In this document: positions 54,201 through 61,775 of the stretch, piece by piece
Layout of the letters: each line of letters starts with the position of its first letter
Position numbering within the stretch: position 1 is the first letter of the stretch
Assembly (NCBI GenBank): GCA_964370815.1
Contig: CAYJKQ010000002.1
Coordinates: forward strand, 124,001-188,000
Source: UBA12087 sp964370815
GTDB lineage: Bacteria; Chloroflexota; Anaerolineae; Anaerolineales; Villigracilaceae
Direction: 5' to 3'
DNA: 64,000 nucleotides
The notes under the pieces: model-generated
Seen by the model: the letters and a program-made list of their open reading frames with translations, nothing else
Told to the model about the DNA's origin: nothing
The model's database searches: none
Made by a program: the position numbers and the translations under genes

Positions 54201-54504
54201 GACATGAAATCGCCATCGCCAGACGATTTATGCCTTGGGAATTCTGGATAAGTTCGCCGATATTTTTAGCCTGACCCATCTCGATTGTTGGAGGTTCTGG
54301 ATTAAAAAATGGTTGAAAAGGGCGCCCAGGCAAACGGAGATTGCTTTCATTGATCCACAGCTCATTATCCCCTCCAAATATTTTCTGTAAAGTTGAGACA
54401 ATCAAATCGTGCCTTGCAGCCAGATTTTCCGCTTCCAGCAACTTTGAACCCAAAGTAATAACCTGGTCCCAACTTGATGATTTTTCAACAATGCTTTTTT
54501 TCAT
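51259..54504 (-). CDS. Five-GAF sensor SpoIIE-type phosphatase
   Basis: 1,081 residues. About five tandem GAF-like modules (roughly 15-140, 160-315, 325-485, 490-650, 660-835), the best being 2 and 3 ('VVLPLKIEEKILGVLDIQSN' and 'LVIPLIFDGQVLGVLDIQSE'). A PP2C domain follows from about 850: 'EFHLARQIQQTFLPQQLPDFENWELAAYWRPARQVGGDFYDVF', 'IADVSDKGIPAALFMAV', 'NAGHNPPFLI', 'YTDGITEA' and 'DDLTMLIIKR'. RsbU/SpoIIE family. No membrane helix, so it senses cytosolic signals. The RsbW-like kinase gene ends 1 bp before its ATG, and the STAS gene is further upstream. Confidence 0.92.
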   Translation of the reverse strand: MKKSIVEKSSSWDQVITLGSKLLEAENLAARHDLIVSTLQKIFGGDNELWINESNLRLPGRPFQPFFNPEPPTIEMGQAKNIGELIQNSQGINRLAMAISCQDTTFGVMQTSRSNKNPFKEEEIEVFKGLAAHIALALNNTHRKEVEQWRIEQLNLVRMVSSQIVDILDLDELVHRLTQLIQQTFQYYYVAIFTLKPEEKTLKFYSSAGPVGEKAKHPTSPVLEVEIGQGLIGFVAQSGEEIVSNDVHQEPRFKFVDCLPETLSEVVLPLKIEEKILGVLDIQSNQQDAFHPNDLLVLRALAANISIAVEGAHLYGDLQKRAKHLALVTDVSRDITTILDLDKLLQKVASLIQERLGYQHVHLFSVHPNRRRIYHEAGSGWRGSALEGYSLDLDSTMGLIPWVATHGESVIANDVTIDPRYKPSGLPPEKTLAELVIPLIFDGQVLGVLDIQSENKGVFTDDDRVICEALADNIAAAIHNADLYQSEKWRRQIADSLHEVAGLLSANVSVDDVLDTILGELEKDLPCEISAIWLLDGEDIYLAHIRGADPIDVEIARKDWPESSDFLAEALNSDLPIIRKPFDSIGPSGAVKGYSADYSSIAARLKIGNQPLGVLTLAHPTTGRYGHEAQAITSTFAGYAAVAIENARLYDSAQEQAYASAALLQVAQTVANAENLEDLLASIARITPILVGVESCAIYLHTEELFIPSHAYGMDDEIQKVIMSKNFAAGDYPLLDAVLESSQEVIGSLKSKTPESWLCPDLALSKEDSFYAMEMGENLLIGFPLKIKTEFFGVIVVEETSEARRFRQKRVEIINGIAQQVAMSIQNENLQLQTVARERLEYEFHLARQIQQTFLPQQLPDFENWELAAYWRPARQVGGDFYDVFKLPNGELGLIIADVSDKGIPAALFMAVTRTLLRAVILEVTSPSEVLQRINDLLIPENQQGMFVTIVYAVLSLETGKLTYANAGHNPPFLIFSGKKKVQKLDRTGMALGIVANTLIDECVIQLKPEDCLLLYTDGITEAISQQQEFFGDDRLCNVFKENHTSSSKIIVKSIEESVFDFMGSNLPADDLTMLIIKRLK

Positions 54505-54505
54505 T

Positions 54506-54967
54506 TCACCCCACTCTGTGTTTTCTTAAAGTTAGAACATTACCTGCCTCACCCAATGATTCGTAATGAACTTCGTCCATTAAATGTCGAATCAGATACA
54601 GACCCAGTCCTCCGACCTGTCTTTTGTTAATTTTGCCAGTTAGCTCAGGCTCTGGAACCAAATCCGGCTCAAAACTGGTGCCATGATCTCGAAAAACTAA
54701 TACCAGGCTTTTTGCATCCTGGCTGCAGGTACATTCAATTTCACCTTTATCATCAGTCTTATAAGCATGCTCGATAATATTTGAGCAGGCTTCATCCGAA
54801 GCAAGCTGAACCGCATAAACACCGGCTTCATCAAACCCAGCATCTTTTGCTGCTCTGGCAACATATTCACGGATTGAATCCAGGTTTTTAAAATTTGCTG
54901 GGAAAATGGCTGTTCGCATAACAAAACCAGGACCCGTTTCCGACCTATCAACCTGGTCCGGTTCCAT
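54506..54967 (-). CDS. RsbW-like serine kinase/anti-sigma regulatory factor
   Basis: 153 residues, GHKL ATPase fold. 'LASDEACSNIIEHAY' is the N box, 'LVFRDHGTSFEP' the G1 region and 'QVGGLGLYLIRHLMDEV' the G2 region. RsbW-type kinases phosphorylate the STAS partner and bind a sigma factor; no sigma gene is adjacent. Start ATG 54967 or 54919. Lies between STAS and phosphatase genes, so all three form a partner-switching set. Confidence 0.88.
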   Translation of the reverse strand: MEPDQVDRSETGPGFVMRTAIFPANFKNLDSIREYVARAAKDAGFDEAGVYAVQLASDEACSNIIEHAYKTDDKGEIECTCSQDAKSLVLVFRDHGTSFEPDLVPEPELTGKINKRQVGGLGLYLIRHLMDEVHYESLGEAGNVLTLRKHRVG

Positions 54968-54989
54968 TAAAATCCAATCTTAGAAAGAA

Positions 54990-55325
54990 TTAGAAATTAC
55001 CAACTGCAGATACTTGATCTGAAAATATCTTGAATAAGGAAGTAAATCCAGTCAGGTCAAGGGCTTCCTGTGTCCGCTTTGGAAGTGAAGCCAATACGAT
55101 CTCGCCACGATTATAACGTTTACAGGTTCTTTGACCCATCAGCATGGTCCTGAATCCTGCGCTGGACATAAACTCCAAACCACTCAGATCAAGTACGATC
55201 TTATAACGACCTTCATTGCTAATGGTCTCTATTGCTTCTCCCAATTTTGGAGCTGTATAACTATCGACGCGACCTTTGACACTGATCAAATCACAATGTT
55301 TGAACTGCTGGGTGACAATTTCCAT
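54990..55325 (-). CDS. STAS-domain anti-anti-sigma factor
   Basis: 111 residues. 'IVLDLSGLEFMSSAGFRTML' holds the phosphorylatable Ser in the (D/S)SxG motif of RsbV/SpoIIAA proteins (SSAG). GGAGG precedes the ATG. First gene of the partner-switching module. Confidence 0.92.
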   Translation of the reverse strand: MEIVTQQFKHCDLISVKGRVDSYTAPKLGEAIETISNEGRYKIVLDLSGLEFMSSAGFRTMLMGQRTCKRYNRGEIVLASLPKRTQEALDLTGFTSLFKIFSDQVSAVGNF

Positions 55326-55427
55326 GGTGCCTCCGTATAAAGATGGTCTAAAATAATCAATTTACAACTTCCAAAAAGAAAGAAATTTAAAAATTTGACT
55401 TTCCAGTTCAATTATATAGCAACAGAA

Positions 55428-55456
55428 ATTATAACACGGGAGTTCTGTAATCTCAA
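55428..55456 (-). promoter_or_regulatory. Promoter of the partner-switching operon
   Basis: Minus strand: TTGAGA (55456-55451), 17-bp spacer, TATAAT (55433-55428). Predicted start near 55421, about 95 bp before the STAS ATG. Confidence 0.65.
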
Positions 55457-55497
55457 TTAATGAGGTATATCAACATTATTATTAAGGTTAATTTCAA

Positions 55498-56448
55498 TCA
55501 ATAACCACGTTCGAAATCCACCAGGTGGTTTAGTGGCAGGTTTTGATCAAAACGAAGATAGTTCTCAATAAACAATAAAGCGAGATCACCTGGAAGGCTG
55601 GGGGCAGCCGTATGGAATGTGATGAATAAATTTGGTATCTTCCAAAAGATATGTTCTTGCGGCAAAGGCTCCTTTTCAAAAACGTCCAGAGCGGCTCCAG
55701 CGATCTGACCTGTGGATAAGGCTGTAGCAAGGGCAGTTTCATCAACAGTACTTCCACGCCCAACATTTATAAAGAAGGCATGAGGTGGAAGCCAACCTAA
55801 CATTTGTGAATTGACCAAGTGCCTGGTTCCAGGTGTGTTGGGAAGGCTATTAACAAGGTAATCCAACCCACTTGTAAATTCCTTAAGATCAGCACCATGA
55901 AAATATTGATCCACATTGACACATGATCGACTTGTTCGTGAGTAACCTCTAACATGCATACCAAATTGCTTCATTGTGGAAGCCAAATAAACGCCTATTG
56001 AACCGACTCCGAGCAAGCCAATTGTTTTCCCCCTCACTGCTCCAGAAAGAGATGTATCCCAAATTCCTTTCTTTTGAGCCTGGTATCGTTGAAGGATGCG
56101 TCTTTCATGGTGTAAGAGATAAGCTAAAACATATTCAGATATCAAAGGACCAAATACAACCCGGGCATTAGTTAATTGATAATCACGGCGTAATCCCTGA
56201 GTGAGTAATGGTTCAACACCCGCCCAGGTGGTTTGCACCCATTCCAGTTCCGGAAGTTTATGAAGAATCATCCCAACCAGGGTTGAATCTCCAAAAAGAA
56301 TATTAGCTGAAGATTTAGAATCTATTTGATCTGGATGGTTTGCGGTTTGAAGGATTTTTAAATTTGGTAAATGTTCAGCTGCAATCAACTTGTAGTATTC
56401 ATCTGCATTTTTAGAAAGGATTAACAGGTTATTCAATTTTAGAACCAC
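55498..56448 (-). CDS. D-isomer-specific 2-hydroxyacid dehydrogenase
   Basis: 316 residues. NAD-binding 'IGLLGVGSIGVYLASTMKQFG' (GxGxxG), 'FINVGRGSTVDETALATAL' with the substrate Arg, 'LDVFEKEPLPQEHIFWKIPNLFITFHTAA' with Glu and the catalytic His (FHTA). It reduces 2-oxoacids or oxidises D-hydroxyacids. Related to the glyoxylate/hydroxypyruvate reductase-type group (GhrA-like), with the short N-terminal domain. Start is GTG 56448. Third gene of a three-gene set with an aminotransferase and an aldolase. Confidence 0.87.
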   Translation of the reverse strand: MVLKLNNLLILSKNADEYYKLIAAEHLPNLKILQTANHPDQIDSKSSANILFGDSTLVGMILHKLPELEWVQTTWAGVEPLLTQGLRRDYQLTNARVVFGPLISEYVLAYLLHHERRILQRYQAQKKGIWDTSLSGAVRGKTIGLLGVGSIGVYLASTMKQFGMHVRGYSRTSRSCVNVDQYFHGADLKEFTSGLDYLVNSLPNTPGTRHLVNSQMLGWLPPHAFFINVGRGSTVDETALATALSTGQIAGAALDVFEKEPLPQEHIFWKIPNLFITFHTAAPSLPGDLALLFIENYLRFDQNLPLNHLVDFERGY

Positions 56449-56480
56449 TTATTTTTATTGTTAGGTGCACGGTACCAATC

Positions 56481-57929
56481 TCACTGTTTACAATTGGAAA
56501 GAACGGTTTCGAAACGGTCCAATGCTTCGTCAATAATAGAATCCGTATCAGCCATGCTAGTGTACATACGACTACCCGCCAGAGTGATCAAACCCTGAGA
56601 CATGAAGGCTGCCCCCATTTCTTCCATCATGTGCTTGCGAGGTTTAAGTTCGCGCGCAATTTTTAGCGGATTTTTAAAATCCAATAACATGGTGGCTGCT
56701 GTTTCAAGATGAACTATCGAACCATGATTGTAGGCTACAAATGGCAATTCAAGTCTGGTGATGATACTTTGCAAGCCTTTTGTCAACCGATCGCCAGCCT
56801 GTCCTGCGAGAACAGGTGCTTGTGTACGTTCCATCTCAATCAAGGCATGGTAACCCGCAACGCATGATAGTGGATTAGCTGACAATGTGCCTCCTACATA
56901 AGCACGTTGACCTGTGCCACCGATACCTGCTGAGAGGTGCAGCATTATTTCTTTTCGACCTCCTAATCCGCCTGCCATTGGATAGCCACCTGTAATGCAC
57001 TTACCGAAGATGGTCAGGTCAGGTTTTATATTCAAGTAACCCTGGGCTCCTCCCATCCCTAATCGGAAACCTGTAACCACTTCGTCAAATATCAACAGAG
57101 ATCCAAATTCGTCACACATATCGCGAACTTTCTGGTTGAAATCCCTGCTGACCGGGCGAGTCCCACTTTCGGGACCGAGAGGCTCCAGAATTACCGCAGC
57201 TGTGCCACCTCGAAATTGATTCAAAATTAATTTTCTTCGTAAGGCAGCAAGATTATTTGGATAGAACTCCTGGGTATGTTTGCTGACACTGTGAGGGATC
57301 CCAGCTGCCTCAAAACGTCCTGTTCCAGGGATGTGCAGACCAAAAACCATCTGGTCACTCCAGCCATGATAAGCCCCTCCCACCTTGATTATCTTTTTTT
57401 TGTGAGTATGAGCTCTTGCCACACGGATGGCTGCCATAACACTTTCGGTACCTGAACCCAACATTCGGAACATTTCTACAGCGGGCATGTATTGATTCAC
57501 CAACCTGGCCAGCTTTAATTCATATTCATGAAACAAACCGGTCACCGGACCAGATGCATTGATGATGTGCTGCACCTGTTCGCGTACGGGAACATAATTG
57601 CTTCCAAGTACAGTTGGACCACCTGCCTGTAAGAAATCGATATATCGATTTCCATCCACATCCCACATATATGCCCCATCTGCTCTTTCGATTGCAATCG
57701 GGAAGGGATAATTGAATGCAAGGTTATGCTGTACTCCCCCTGGTATGAATAATTTGGCTTCATCAGTTAATACCCTGGAATTCTTGCACTTTTCATCGAA
57801 ATAAACCAGGAATTCTTGCATTTTATCGCGTTGGATTGGTATAGGTGGTTGATTGATAAGGTCAGCTAACCGTTTATAGATTTCACGAGTATCCGGCCAC
57901 TCTGATATTCCATATTGATTATGAATCAT
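56481..57929 (-). CDS. Class III PLP aminotransferase (glutamate-1-semialdehyde aminomutase-like)
   Basis: 482 residues. 'FDEVVTGFRLGMGGAQGYLNIKPDLTIFGKCITGGYPMAGGLGG': Asp for the pyridine ring and Lys in GKCITGG for the Schiff base. 'HNLAFNYPFPIAIERADGAYMWDVDGNRYIDFLQAGG' and 'RMLGSGTESVMAAIRVARAHT' are common to GSA-type enzymes. There is an extended N-terminus of about 70 residues, and no hem genes nearby, so I doubt haem synthesis. GGAGAA before ATG 57929. Substrate unknown. Confidence 0.85.
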   Translation of the reverse strand: MIHNQYGISEWPDTREIYKRLADLINQPPIPIQRDKMQEFLVYFDEKCKNSRVLTDEAKLFIPGGVQHNLAFNYPFPIAIERADGAYMWDVDGNRYIDFLQAGGPTVLGSNYVPVREQVQHIINASGPVTGLFHEYELKLARLVNQYMPAVEMFRMLGSGTESVMAAIRVARAHTHKKKIIKVGGAYHGWSDQMVFGLHIPGTGRFEAAGIPHSVSKHTQEFYPNNLAALRRKLILNQFRGGTAAVILEPLGPESGTRPVSRDFNQKVRDMCDEFGSLLIFDEVVTGFRLGMGGAQGYLNIKPDLTIFGKCITGGYPMAGGLGGRKEIMLHLSAGIGGTGQRAYVGGTLSANPLSCVAGYHALIEMERTQAPVLAGQAGDRLTKGLQSIITRLELPFVAYNHGSIVHLETAATMLLDFKNPLKIARELKPRKHMMEEMGAAFMSQGLITLAGSRMYTSMADTDSIIDEALDRFETVLSNCKQ

Positions 57930-57973
57930 TGGTTCTCCTGCCAAATTAAAACCGTTTGATCAAAAAAATATTT

Positions 57974-58660
57974 CTATTCACCATCTGATGATACTTCTCC
58001 TGCTGAAAACTTCTTTTGGTCTTTACGCAATTTCCCAAATGCTATTTCACGGATCGGTGCAGGAATTCTGCTGGCTTCCCGCTCTGCACACAATGTCAGA
58101 AGATACGCCAAAGAACACTTTTCCAATATTTCCACATTATAGATTGCACGCAACATGCTTTCACCAAAGCACAAAGCCCCGTGATTTTGCATGATGAAGG
58201 CATTATTATGATTCTTGATATATTTGATGATTTTTTTCTTCAGGAAATCTGTCCCGGAAGGAGAATATGGGATGATCTCTACAGAACGACCCAAATAACG
58301 CACTTGCTCATCAAAAAGGGCAGGAATCGGTGTCTTCATCAATGAAAGGGCACTGGTATAGACTTGGTGCGTATGTATGATCGCATTGACATCACTACGC
58401 GTCTGGTAAATTCCAACATGGAAACTGCTTTCAACTGATGGTTTCAACTCTCCTTCCAGCCTGTTTAATTTAAAATCCAATACACAAATATCATTTGTGG
58501 TCATTTTCATATAATCAAAATTTGATGGAGTGATGGCCATGGCAGATTCGCCAGGAATTCTCATTGATAAATTTCCTCCTGTCGCCATCAAATACCCTTT
58601 ATTCACCAGAATCTGGGCTGTTTCGACGATCTGTAATTTACAGTATTCAAATTGGAGCAT
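57974..58660 (-). CDS. Class II aldolase/adducin family protein
   Basis: 228 residues. Zinc ligands are visible in 'IIHTHQVYTSAL' (HxH) and 'QNHGALCFG' (third His), with a Glu in 'ALFDEQVRYLG'. The family includes L-fuculose-1-phosphate and L-ribulose-5-phosphate enzymes. 'GYLMATGGNLSMRIPG' is the phosphate loop (TGGNLS). AGAGGTGACC precedes the ATG. First gene of the three-gene set; product of aldol cleavage may feed the hydroxyacid dehydrogenase or aminotransferase (inference). Confidence 0.88.
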   Translation of the reverse strand: MLQFEYCKLQIVETAQILVNKGYLMATGGNLSMRIPGESAMAITPSNFDYMKMTTNDICVLDFKLNRLEGELKPSVESSFHVGIYQTRSDVNAIIHTHQVYTSALSLMKTPIPALFDEQVRYLGRSVEIIPYSPSGTDFLKKKIIKYIKNHNNAFIMQNHGALCFGESMLRAIYNVEILEKCSLAYLLTLCAEREASRIPAPIREIAFGKLRKDQKKFSAGEVSSDGE

Positions 58661-59105
58661 GGGTCACCTCTCTATTCAGGTTTCAATTTATCGTTTCTTC
58701 ACTTCTTGAGAGAATTGTACCCTTATTTCTTTTATTGATGGAGGTGTTGATAATTACTTCCTTATTACTCTTTTAATATACTTTCAATAACCAATATGGT
58801 GACCAACCATCCATCATTATTAATTGGATAGGCAAATTAATTGATCCCAATTTATCCTTTTCCATATGAAACGATTTGGAGCATCCATTTTTCACACAGA
58901 TAGCCCTGGTGGGATGATAACCCAATTCTTTGCTCATTAAATGCAGGTTGTGGGTGGATTTTTCAATTTTCTCGCTTCTTGATATAACTAAAGGGAGGAA
59001 GTGGGGAATGGCATTTATAAAACACATGAGGATGTCGAGTTTAAGAAATGATCAATGAGATGAAAATCATAATGTTCGATAGTCATCAAACAGTATAATC
59101 AGGAT
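58661..59105. other. Divergent intergenic region
   Basis: 445 bp between the aldolase and MFS genes. TACAAT on - (near 58715) is a weak -10 for the aldolase gene. TATAAT at 59094-59099 lies 6 bp before the MFS ATG. An 84-codon ORF on - (58773-59027) has no ribosome site or recognised family; I do not call it a gene. Confidence 0.4.
59094..59099 (+). promoter_or_regulatory. -10 element abutting MFS start codon (leaderless candidate)
   Basis: Perfect TATAAT only 6 bp before ATG 59106, so transcription would begin at or next to the start codon. No Shine-Dalgarno is present. Confidence 0.45.
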
Positions 59106-60386
59106 ATGACCTTCTGGAGACGTATAAGTCATTCATCAGAGATCCCTTCAGAATTCAGGCAGAATTTTTTACATCTATACCTGGACATGGGATGGTTCGG
59201 TGTTTTGAGTGGGAGCTCGTTGGCTTTCCTTTCGGTATATGCTGCCCGGCTGGGAGCCAATCCGTTTCAGGTTGGATTACTGGGAGCTTTGCCCGCTGTT
59301 ATTAACCTATTAATTGCCATTCCAGCCAGCCAATGGTTACAAAATAGATCTATTGGAAAAGCAGTTTTCTGGGCATCTGTATATTACCGATTTGGATACC
59401 TGCTCTTGATCCCTCTGCCCTGGTTATTTGCTGACCAGCAACAAATATGGGTTCTAGTTGTACTGGCTTTATTAATGGGTATCCCTGGAACTGCTCTGGC
59501 AGTTGGATTCAATGCACTATTCGCAGAGGCTGTACCGACAACCTGGCGGGCGCATGTCGCTGGCGTCCGGAATGTGATTCTATCCATAGTTTATGTAATC
59601 ACGTCCATCCTTTGCGGAGCTATTCTTACAAATATCCCATTCCCTGTCGGATACCAGATCGTGTTTGGGATCGGGTTTCTTGGTGCAGCCATGAGCAGTT
59701 TTCACCTGCATTATGTGCGTCCTTTGGTTATTTCAACAGATACATCGATCGAATCTGCAATTGAAAATTCAATTTCCAAGAGCCAAAAACTAGGAATTAG
59801 GTATTGGTTGAAACAAGTTCGATCAAAACTAATCAGGGTAAATGTCTGGAATACACCTTTTCGGAATACATTAACTGTACTGTTGTTTTTTCATATCGCC
59901 CAATTTTTAGCGATACCCTTATATCCATTGTATTTTGTTAATGTATTACATTTAACAGATCAACAAATCGGGATCGGTTCAGCTGCTTTTTATTTTACGG
60001 GATTGATCGGTTCCATGCAATTGGCACGCTTCAGCAATAAGTGGGGGCACCATAAAGTGACAAGTCTAGGTGCCATCCTGACAGGTCTCTATCCCATCTT
60101 ATTGTTCTTTTCGCATGGTTATTACCAATATATGGGGATCTCACTGATCGGTGGTTTTGGCTGGGCTTTTGTAGGTGGAGCTCTGGTCAATTATTTGCTT
60201 GAAAAAACCCCAGGTAATGATTGGCCAGCATATCTGGCCTGGTATAACATTATTTTAAATATTGCCATCCTGGCAGGTTCAATCCTTGGACCAATATTGG
60301 CTGGAACTGTCGGGTTGGGGATCGCCTTATTAATAATTGGGATTTTTCGATCATTTTCAGGATTAGCCATCCTCAAATGGGGTTGA
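59106..60386 (+). CDS. MFS transporter
   Basis: 426 residues with about 12 hydrophobic segments in two halves and a central polar loop (near 205-240). Motif A-like 'ARLGANPFQVGLLGALPAVINLLIAIPAS' occurs after the first helix. Substrate unknown; style matches drug or sugar exporters of the MFS_1 group. It is 445 bp from the divergent aldolase cluster, so a transport role for that pathway is possible but unsupported. Confidence 0.82.
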   Translation: MTFWRRISHSSEIPSEFRQNFLHLYLDMGWFGVLSGSSLAFLSVYAARLGANPFQVGLLGALPAVINLLIAIPASQWLQNRSIGKAVFWASVYYRFGYLLLIPLPWLFADQQQIWVLVVLALLMGIPGTALAVGFNALFAEAVPTTWRAHVAGVRNVILSIVYVITSILCGAILTNIPFPVGYQIVFGIGFLGAAMSSFHLHYVRPLVISTDTSIESAIENSISKSQKLGIRYWLKQVRSKLIRVNVWNTPFRNTLTVLLFFHIAQFLAIPLYPLYFVNVLHLTDQQIGIGSAAFYFTGLIGSMQLARFSNKWGHHKVTSLGAILTGLYPILLFFSHGYYQYMGISLIGGFGWAFVGGALVNYLLEKTPGNDWPAYLAWYNIILNIAILAGSILGPILAGTVGLGIALLIIGIFRSFSGLAILKWG

Positions 60387-60403
60387 TCTAATCCAGCTTG
60401 TGT

Positions 60404-60409
60404 TAAAAT
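60404..60409 (+). promoter_or_regulatory. -10 element near smpB start
   Basis: TGTTAAAAT gives an extended -10 (TAAAAT at 60404-60409), 6 bp before ATG 60416. TTGATC 15 bp upstream is a loose -35. Again no Shine-Dalgarno, so a leaderless message is suggested. Confidence 0.4.
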
Positions 60410-60415
60410 CAAAAC

Positions 60416-60868
60416 ATGGATATCAAGGTTGTTGCTACCAATCGCAAAGCTAAATTTGAATACTTCCTGTTGGAGGAATTCGAAGCAGGACTATCTCTTC
60501 AGGGAAGTGAAATTAAATCAATTCGAGCTGGACAGATCAGCCTGGCTGAAGCTTATATTAAAGTGGATGGAAAGAATGCCTGGTTGGTGGAAGCGCATGT
60601 TGCCCCGTATGAACAAGCTAATCGCAACAATCATGACCCTAAAAGACCCCGGCGTCTTCTCTTACACAAGAAAGAGCTCAAGAAACTCTGGGATGCTATT
60701 CGTCAAAAAGGGGTCACGATCATCCCAACACGTATTTATCTGAAAGGAGGGCGCGCCAAGTTGGAAATCGCCATTGCCCGCGGCAAGAAATTGTATGATA
60801 AACGCGCAGCCATTGCCAAGCGTGAAACAGACAGGGAAATTGAGCGCCAGATAAGGACAAGTGAGTAA
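60416..60868 (+). CDS. smpB: SsrA-binding protein SmpB
   Basis: 150 residues, normal length. 'NRKAKFEYFLLEEFEAGLSLQGSEIKSIRAGQISLAEAYI' and 'VAPYEQANRNNHDPKRPRRLLLHKKELKKL' are characteristic, as is the basic C-terminal helix with 'GKKLYDKRAAIAKRETDREIER'. SmpB with tmRNA rescues stalled ribosomes. The tmRNA gene (ssrA) is not in this window. Confidence 0.96.
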   Translation: MDIKVVATNRKAKFEYFLLEEFEAGLSLQGSEIKSIRAGQISLAEAYIKVDGKNAWLVEAHVAPYEQANRNNHDPKRPRRLLLHKKELKKLWDAIRQKGVTIIPTRIYLKGGRAKLEIAIARGKKLYDKRAAIAKRETDREIERQIRTSE

Positions 60869-60869
60869 T

Positions 60870-61655
60870 ATGGCTGCTTCAACCATTGGTGGAATAAATT
60901 TGCTCGATGAAGCAGAAAAAATAGAGATATATTCCCGCTTGATCCCATTGGAATTGCTTGATCGCTTTAATATTCCTGTTACCTTCAAAGACAAAGATGG
61001 AAACCCATTACTAAGCTTCAAATTCACACCAGGAAATACTGATGTTGAGATGAAGTTATTTCACCAGGTTGATTTTCCTGACCCAATTCTGTACGGACAT
61101 TTAACCGACACAATGTCCGGACAAATCCACGTACTTCTTTATATACTTAACGACCCATCCGCAAAGAGATTCGACGTGGATCGAATGCCTGATGGTCAAG
61201 CCACCAGGTTTGGAACCTTCAAACGCAACTTCCAGGCAGAAGAAGCAGCCATGAAGGAAGGGCTCGCTCCTGGTCAAGTTCGTTCCGGTCTGAGGCTATT
61301 ACCTATTGCAATATTGAAATTTGAAGAATTTGTAAGTAGTTTAGGTCACAATGTATATTTTGCAGAACCACTTTATTATCACAATGCAGTACTCTTCGAA
61401 CGGTATGGTTTTTCCTATCAAGTTGGCAGAAAGCTTATGGAAAGAATTGAAACCGGATTTTCTGATGATGGGGATCTAAAACCATTATTAAATAATTCCA
61501 CACCTTTCAGAATCCGTTCAGCTGAACATAGTGTCCGTTTGCGATCTTGGGCGATCCATGACGGGATACTCGGTGAACCATTTACCAATGTAACCATGTA
61601 TAAATATGTAGGTAAATCAGCGGGGATCAATACTTGTATAAGTTGTGATTGGTGA
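60870..61655 (+). CDS. Unknown protein with C-terminal CxxC
   Basis: 261 residues (ATG 60870; GTG 60861 is an alternative overlapping the smpB stop). I do not recognise it. 'IPVTFKDKDGNPLLSFKFTPGNTDVEMKLFHQ' and 'ILYGHLTDTMSGQIHVLLYILNDPSAKRFDVDRMPDGQATRFGTFKRNFQAEEAAMKEGLAPGQVRSGLRLL' look like a folded soluble enzyme. Very strongly patterned, with conserved-looking His, Asp and Arg clusters. It ends 'NTCISCDW'. No membrane segment. Coupled to smpB by 1 bp. Confidence 0.65.
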   Translation: MAASTIGGINLLDEAEKIEIYSRLIPLELLDRFNIPVTFKDKDGNPLLSFKFTPGNTDVEMKLFHQVDFPDPILYGHLTDTMSGQIHVLLYILNDPSAKRFDVDRMPDGQATRFGTFKRNFQAEEAAMKEGLAPGQVRSGLRLLPIAILKFEEFVSSLGHNVYFAEPLYYHNAVLFERYGFSYQVGRKLMERIETGFSDDGDLKPLLNNSTPFRIRSAEHSVRLRSWAIHDGILGEPFTNVTMYKYVGKSAGINTCISCDW

Positions 61656-61746
61656 GATAACTCATAACAGATCAAGTCTTGTATGATCAGGGAAATACCA
61701 GGGTTAAATAATAATTACACAAAATACAGCTTATAAGAAAATATTT

Positions 61747-61775
61747 CCTCGAGATGAGTATCGTCGAGGTTTTTT
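61747..61775 (+). terminator. Terminator after the smpB-unknown gene pair
   Basis: CCTCGA (61747-61752) and TCGAGG (61764-61769), 11-nt loop, then TTTTTT. It also lies at the end of hypF on the other strand. Confidence 0.75.

Noticed and set aside
58773..59027. 84-codon ORF on - between aldolase and MFS genes
   Set aside because: No ribosome site or recognisable domain; may be chance in an AT-rich gap.
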